Made by a program: the position numbers and the translations under genes
The notes under the pieces: model-generated
Told to the model about the DNA's origin: nothing
Seen by the model: only the letters and a program-made list of their open reading frames with translations
Database searches by the model: none
Shown: one piece after another, positions 63,907-64,000 of the stretch
How the letters are laid out: every line of letters begins with the position of its first letter
Numbering within the stretch: position 1 is the first letter of the stretch
Source: Palaemon carinicauda
Lineage: Eukaryota > Arthropoda > Malacostraca > Decapoda > Palaemonidae
Direction of reading: 5' to 3'
Assembly (NCBI RefSeq): GCF_036898095.1
Contig: NC_090746.1
Span: forward strand, 112,516,607 to 112,580,606
Length of the DNA: 64,000 nucleotides

Positions 63907-64000
63907 CTTTATTGTTGTTGTTGAGTCTTCTGGACTTGGTGCTTGTAAGTCATGCATATCTCTCGACAATCACCAGGGGAGCGTCGGTACAGCTTGTGTT
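63907..64000 (+). CDS. SYVN1: SYVN1/HRD1 coding exon 4 (partial at window edge)
   Basis: Completes codon 146 (T + CT, serine) and encodes LLLLLSLLDLVLVSHAYLST followed by ITRGASVQLV. This matches the next HRD1 segment, whose signature is SHAYxSIxTRGASVQLVFGFEY. It contains the fourth transmembrane segment. The acceptor at CTTTCAG fits phase 1 from exon 3. The exon continues past the window, and the rest of the membrane domain, the RING finger and the C-terminus are not seen. Confidence 0.92.

Overview
The window is eukaryotic and carries one host gene, on the + strand: the 5' part of an HRD1/synoviolin (SYVN1) gene, which encodes the ER-membrane RING ubiquitin ligase of ER-associated degradation. 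Four coding exons can be placed by conserved protein sequence, splice sites and matching phases: 784-924, 15057-15149, 58622-58823 and 63907-64000 (cut by the window edge). They give about 176 codons, covering the N-terminal multi-pass membrane domain. The RING domain lies beyond the window. The rest is 5' flank and three introns of 14.1, 43.5 and 5.1 kb, filled mainly with retrotransposons. The mix of DIRS elements, I-clade LINEs with RNase H, a 2A-bearing LINE with an (AAT)n tail, and long simple repeats suggests an invertebrate, most likely a decapod crustacean. That assignment is an inference from memory of similar repeats.

Intron 1 holds a 5'-truncated DIRS element (DIRS-A, 3452-14566). 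It is interrupted by a minus-strand, 5'-truncated 2A-LINE fragment (9347-10341), whose (TTA)n tail was itself entered by a small, dead DIRS element of another family (DIRS-B, 6372-9346). Exon 2 sits in an island of about 860 bp between DIRS-A and a second DIRS element.

Intron 2 holds DIRS-2 (15430-46719) and DIRS-3 (49927-57823). DIRS-2 is split by a nest of LINEs. I-LINE a (21397-44790) is flanked by a 15-bp target-site duplication. Its 5'UTR is interrupted by I-LINE b (21857-32204, 14-bp duplication), and its ORF2 by I-LINE c (37450-44027, 14-bp duplication). I-LINE b is in turn interrupted in ORF1 by a 2A-LINE (22988-26787). I-LINE c has both ORFs open over full length, and the 2A-LINE has an open 982-residue ORF. 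Intron 3 holds a decayed, ancient DIRS relic (about 60940-63030).

The DIRS copies share one plan: left inverted terminal repeat, Cys-rich start of Gag, a long Arg-Ser-Pro-rich Gag, RT/RNase H in the +1 frame, a tyrosine recombinase in the Gag frame after a single TAG, an internal complementary region, and the right inverted repeat. The internal region is the reverse complement of the two element ends joined together, as expected for circle-forming DIRS replication. Ten of eleven recognisable insertions lie in the sense direction of the host gene. No tRNA, rRNA or CRISPR array was recognised.
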